This document shows positions 6,448-8,936 of a stretch of DNA of 8,936 bases, in pieces; positions within the stretch are counted from its first letter, which is position 1, and each line of letters opens with the position of its first letter. Under the pieces are notes generated by a model. The model worked only from the letters and a program-made list of their open reading frames with translations, made no database searches and was not told the DNA's origin. Origin of the DNA: Methanobacteriota archaeon. Lineage in GTDB: Archaea; Thermoplasmatota; Thermoplasmata; RBG-16-68-12. The stretch covers positions 1 to 8,936 of the forward strand of contig VBME01000121.1 of assembly GCA_005878995.1 (NCBI GenBank), written 5' to 3'. The translations under genes were made by a program, and so were the position numbers.

Positions 6448-7917
6448 GTGCAACCCCCTCGCGTGGCCTTTATCATCCTTTCCCTCGCGGTGCTCCTCTC
6501 GGCGAGCTCCCTCGCGTTAGCGGAGATTCAGCCGAGTCCGGAGGCGTGTTCCGCAGCCGGCGTCATCACGTTAATCCGTGTCGTTCGGACCGGGTGGCAG
6601 ACCGCGAGCGTTCTCGGCTCCTCGACGAGCATCAATTGCGGGATCGACGTCCGTGTGGACGGAATCGTCGTCCGGACGGGTTCAACCATCTGGAACGGAG
6701 ATTACTGGTTCCTGTACGTGCCGGTCGGTAGCGGATCGCACGTACAGACCTGCATCGTCCTGAGCTGCTCGGACGTGGTCCTGGTACCGGTCTATGTTCC
6801 GCAGCCGGTTGGCCCTCCAGGCTTCATCTATGCACAGGAGTCGAATTTGACGATCAACAGCACCGTCGTCCAACTCTTCGGGGTCAACGAGCAGACCGCC
6901 TTCATCTACGCAATGATCGCATCCGGTCTGTGGGGGTACCCCGATCCGAACTCGTACTGGGGCCGGAACGCCCTGTTCCCCGCGGGTCCCGATGGGCAGA
7001 TTCCCGGCGTATCGAGCGTCGATTCCCTGTGGCGCGAGTACTTCCGATATTTCCTCCATTACAACCAGGTCGCGGGCGATCCCGACAACCCGAAGACGAA
7101 CGTGCTTCGCATTTGGGTCGCGGACGACACCTGGTTCCCCGACGGGACCTACTTGACCTACAAGACGTACCCCGTCGCGTTCTGGAACATCTTCGACCGG
7201 ATGGTCTACTGGGCCGACCGCGCCGGCGTATATCTCGTCCCGGTGCTCGGCCACTATGCGAGTGATGTCGATCACAGCTTCTTCGATCGGCAGTCGACGC
7301 ACTACGCACACCAGGTCGAACTCGTGAGCGCGATCATGAATCGGTACAATCTGAACGCCCGGATCGCGATGTGGGATCTCTGGAACGAGCCGGACATCGG
7401 CCACGACGCATACTGGGCCAGCGTCGGAGGAATCGACGGCTTCAAGGCGTGGGCGGGTGGGTACATTGCGGATGTGAAGCCGCACAGTTCGAACCACCTC
7501 GTCACGATGGGGATCGGCGGCTCGACGACGTTCCCGGGTGTTCCCCCCTGGAGCTGGCGGTATCACTTCTTCTACAACGACATCCCCGGGCTCGACGTTT
7601 CAAACCATCACACATATAGTACGGCCGAGGACCAGTACCTGGTCGACTTCGAGACCGACTGGCACCAAGCGCTCTGCAAGCCTCACTATGAAAGCGAATT
7701 CGGATACAACCTGTGGGATCCCGGCAACAACTCCCTCGGCTACGGTTATTGGCCCTGGTACGCGAACCACACGCGCACCGCGGGATGGCCGGCGATCTCG
7801 ACGATGGTCTTCCTGAACAACTCGAAAGGACCCTACGCGGACTACCCGTACCTGGGGCCGCTGCCGCCGTATCCGTTCACCTTCAAGCCCTACGGTTTGG
7901 ACGAGCCGATGGGTTAA
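6448..7917 (+). CDS. Secreted clan-A glycoside hydrolase, GH5-like
   Basis: From the GTG at 6448 the protein has 489 residues and begins with a classical signal peptide (Arg-containing start, VAFIILSLAVLLSASS core, likely cleavage after ALA at about residue 25). An in-frame GTG at 6415 would add 11 residues and one at 6463 would remove 5. Residues 26 to about 120 form a beta-rich, four-Cys region (34, 64, 102, 107) that I do not recognise. From about 130 a TIM-barrel hydrolase follows, with FGVNEQTAF as strand 1, VLRIWVADD, then MWDLWNEPD with the likely acid/base Glu314, NHHTYS as the active-site His-x-Tyr motif, and YESEFGYN with the likely nucleophile Glu417. This order matches retaining clan-A enzymes (GH5 and relatives: mannanases, glucanases). 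There is no membrane anchor. The substrate is probably an extracellular polysaccharide, its identity unknown. Confidence 0.8.
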   Translation: MQPPRVAFIILSLAVLLSASSLALAEIQPSPEACSAAGVITLIRVVRTGWQTASVLGSSTSINCGIDVRVDGIVVRTGSTIWNGDYWFLYVPVGSGSHVQTCIVLSCSDVVLVPVYVPQPVGPPGFIYAQESNLTINSTVVQLFGVNEQTAFIYAMIASGLWGYPDPNSYWGRNALFPAGPDGQIPGVSSVDSLWREYFRYFLHYNQVAGDPDNPKTNVLRIWVADDTWFPDGTYLTYKTYPVAFWNIFDRMVYWADRAGVYLVPVLGHYASDVDHSFFDRQSTHYAHQVELVSAIMNRYNLNARIAMWDLWNEPDIGHDAYWASVGGIDGFKAWAGGYIADVKPHSSNHLVTMGIGGSTTFPGVPPWSWRYHFFYNDIPGLDVSNHHTYSTAEDQYLVDFETDWHQALCKPHYESEFGYNLWDPGNNSLGYGYWPWYANHTRTAGWPAISTMVFLNNSKGPYADYPYLGPLPPYPFTFKPYGLDEPMG

Positions 7918-7937
7918 CCGAGGGTCCGCGCCGAAGC

Positions 7938-8813
7938 CTAGAGCTCCTCGGGCGCCTTCTCCGTCGACGGGATTTCCTCTTCGGACGGAGCTTCGGTTGC
8001 CGGCTTCGCCTTCGTGGCGGTCGCGCGCCGAGTTGCCTTCTTGGGCGCGGTCCGTGCCGCCCGCTCCGGCTTTGCTTCTTCGGCGGGTTTCGGTTCCGCC
8101 TTCGTCTCCGTTTTCGGTTCCTTCTTCTCGTACTCCTCGATGAACCGGATACTCTTCAGATCCGAGAGCTCGCGGAGGTCCGCGACGACGCGGAACTTCG
8201 AAACGAACCACTTCTCGTCCGTCTTGCACACGTCCGGGAGTTGGATTTCGGCGGCGTCCGACTTCAGGTGGATCTTGAACTGCTCCGCGAGGCCGTAGTC
8301 CATGTCGATGATCGCTCGGACGCGTTCGTCCGGCGTCTTCGCTTTCCGCGTCGCCCTCACGGCGTACTTGAGTGTCTTGCCGGCGAGCGGGTTGTTGAAG
8401 TCTACTCGGACACGACCCGCACTCACGGCGGTAACGATGCCATGCTTGCCGCTGAGGTGGACCTCCATCCCGACCTCCGGGTTGATCTCCTGACGTAGGA
8501 ACTCCCGCTCCGTCCGGAGTTCGACGAGTCGCGGGTCCCGTGCCCCGGCACCCTTCTCGGCGGGAATTACGACCTCCTTCGTGTCGCCGATGTTCATCCC
8601 GACCAACGCGGCTTCCAAACCCTCAAACAAGCGCCCCCGGCCCACGACCACCGGGATTTCGAGGTACACTTTCTTCTCATCGAACTTGCCCTCTTTCTTC
8701 GCGACCTCATCGTGGGTCGTGTCGAAGAGGGTCTGGGTTCCGTTCGGATTCACGGTCCAGGCGTCGTAATCGATCCAGACGATGTCCCCTTTCTCAATCG
8801 CTTCCGACGCCAC
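7938..8813 (-). CDS. SlyD-like FKBP peptidyl-prolyl isomerase with long charged C-terminal tail
   Basis: This 291-residue cytoplasmic prolyl isomerase and chaperone is of the archaeal long-FKBP type. The FKBP domain starts with GDIVWIDYDAW and continues through LFDTT and the hallmark GRGRLFEGLEAALVGMNIGD at 58-77. An inserted IF (chaperone) domain spans about 88-135, and the FKBP fold closes with FNNPLAGKTLKYAV, where relatives often have FNHPLAG. Residues of about 150-228 form the extra C-terminal domain of archaeal FKBP26-like proteins. Residues 230-291 are a low-complexity Lys/Ala/Pro/Glu/Thr-rich tail (encoded at 7941-8126) resembling histone-H1-like tails. The GTG at 8813 is preceded by GGAG with 7-nt spacing. 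The gene is convergent with the hydrolase gene, with 20 nt between stops. Function is confident for the isomerase fold; the tail's role is unknown. Confidence 0.92.
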   Translation of the reverse strand: MASEAIEKGDIVWIDYDAWTVNPNGTQTLFDTTHDEVAKKEGKFDEKKVYLEIPVVVGRGRLFEGLEAALVGMNIGDTKEVVIPAEKGAGARDPRLVELRTEREFLRQEINPEVGMEVHLSGKHGIVTAVSAGRVRVDFNNPLAGKTLKYAVRATRKAKTPDERVRAIIDMDYGLAEQFKIHLKSDAAEIQLPDVCKTDEKWFVSKFRVVADLRELSDLKSIRFIEEYEKKEPKTETKAEPKPAEEAKPERAARTAPKKATRRATATKAKPATEAPSEEEIPSTEKAPEEL

Positions 8814-8820
8814 AGGCTCA

Positions 8821-8824
8821 CTCC
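8821..8824 (-). promoter_or_regulatory. Shine-Dalgarno GGAG of the FKBP gene
   Basis: GGAG on the - strand lies 7 nt before the GTG at 8813-8811 and supports this non-ATG start. No in-frame ATG competes nearby; the ATG at 8835 on this strand opens only a five-codon frame that closes at 8818. Confidence 0.55.
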
Positions 8825-8850
8825 AGGATGGCCATGGAAAAGATGCTTTC

Positions 8851-8859
8851 CCTTAAAGG
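8851..8859 (-). promoter_or_regulatory. TATA box of the FKBP gene, near-palindromic
   Basis: CCTTTAAGG on the - strand is centred 42 nt before the FKBP start. That predicts a transcript start near 8828 with a leader of about 15 nt that just includes the GGAG. The element is almost palindromic (CCTTAAAGG on the + strand), and its centre is also 29 nt before an ATG at 8884 on the + strand, so it could drive both directions. Confidence 0.45.
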
Positions 8860-8883
8860 TTGCGGGCCACTGGCGCGGAATCG

Positions 8884-8936
8884 ATGATGGCGAAGGAGCA
8901 CCGATCGAATCAACTCGGCGTCACTTCACCATTCCG
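8884..8936 (+). CDS. Possible start of a divergent gene running off the window
   Basis: ATG ATG at 8884 opens a frame (MMAKEHRSNQLGVTSPF) that stays open for 17 codons to the window edge. The shared TATA-like element is at the right distance for a leaderless transcript. It is far too short to judge coding character or family, and may be chance. Confidence 0.2.
   Translation, partial: MMAKEHRSNQLGVTSPF

Noticed and set aside
6682..7566. A 294-codon open frame on the - strand inside the hydrolase gene
   Set aside because: The + strand has a signal peptide and both catalytic Glu motifs of a clan-A hydrolase; the antisense frame has none.
7713..8498. A 261-codon frame on the + strand crossing the hydrolase end and the FKBP gene
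   Set aside because: It overlaps two well-supported genes, and its Arg/Leu-rich sequence has no domain.
8818..8835. A five-codon frame (MAILE) on the - strand just before the FKBP start
   Set aside because: Its ATG probably lies upstream of the predicted transcript start, and there is no sign of a regulatory leader peptide.

Overview
The window looks like a high-GC archaeal chromosome segment. The evidence is archaeal-style TATA elements about 25 nt before a tRNA and about 35 nt before two start codons, a tRNA gene without an encoded CCA, a long archaeal-type FKBP, a Rab/Ras-like small GTPase, and a mutase split into separate large and B12-binding subunits. A Thermoplasmata-like or other euryarchaeal-lineage host is my best guess. 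It is an inference, because no taxonomic marker is present.

Left part (1-2454, + strand): a tightly coupled operon of four genes whose stop and start codons overlap by 4 nt (GTGA, ATGA, GTGA). It encodes the C-terminal end of one thiolase-fold protein, a complete second thiolase-fold protein, and two zinc-ribbon/OB-fold DUF35 proteins. The complete thiolase-fold protein lacks the usual nucleophilic Cys. Both thiolase-fold proteins have Asn in place of the usual catalytic His. Thiolase-fold plus DUF35 sets form known acyl-CoA complexes (HMG-CoA synthase/thiolase, benzoylsuccinyl-CoA thiolase, the steroid side-chain aldolase Ltp2), so this is probably one or two heteromeric acyl-CoA C-C bond enzymes.

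Centre (2509-6197, + strand): a Rab-like GTPase with its own weak promoter, then a B12-dependent acyl-CoA mutase unit. That unit consists of a large subunit, a small cobalamin-binding subunit and a MeaB-type G-protein chaperone. The large subunit carries Phe88/Gln206 where methylmalonyl-CoA mutases have Tyr/Arg, which is the isobutyryl-CoA mutase combination. The small subunit has no ATG, GTG or TTG in a usable position. It follows in the same frame as the large subunit after a TGA, and its most plausible start is an ATC behind a good Shine-Dalgarno sequence. Together the left and centre parts suggest metabolism of a branched or short-chain acyl-CoA, with C-C cleavage or condensation followed by carbon-skeleton rearrangement.

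Right part (6205-8936): a tRNA-Arg(CCT) on the - strand convergent with meaB, a secreted clan-A (GH5-like) glycoside hydrolase on the + strand, and a SlyD-like FKBP prolyl isomerase with a long Lys/Ala/Pro/Glu-rich tail on the - strand. At the right edge a nearly palindromic TATA element may serve the FKBP gene and a divergent gene that leaves the window. No stretch longer than 300 nt lacks a gene. I saw no CRISPR array, insertion sequence or rRNA.
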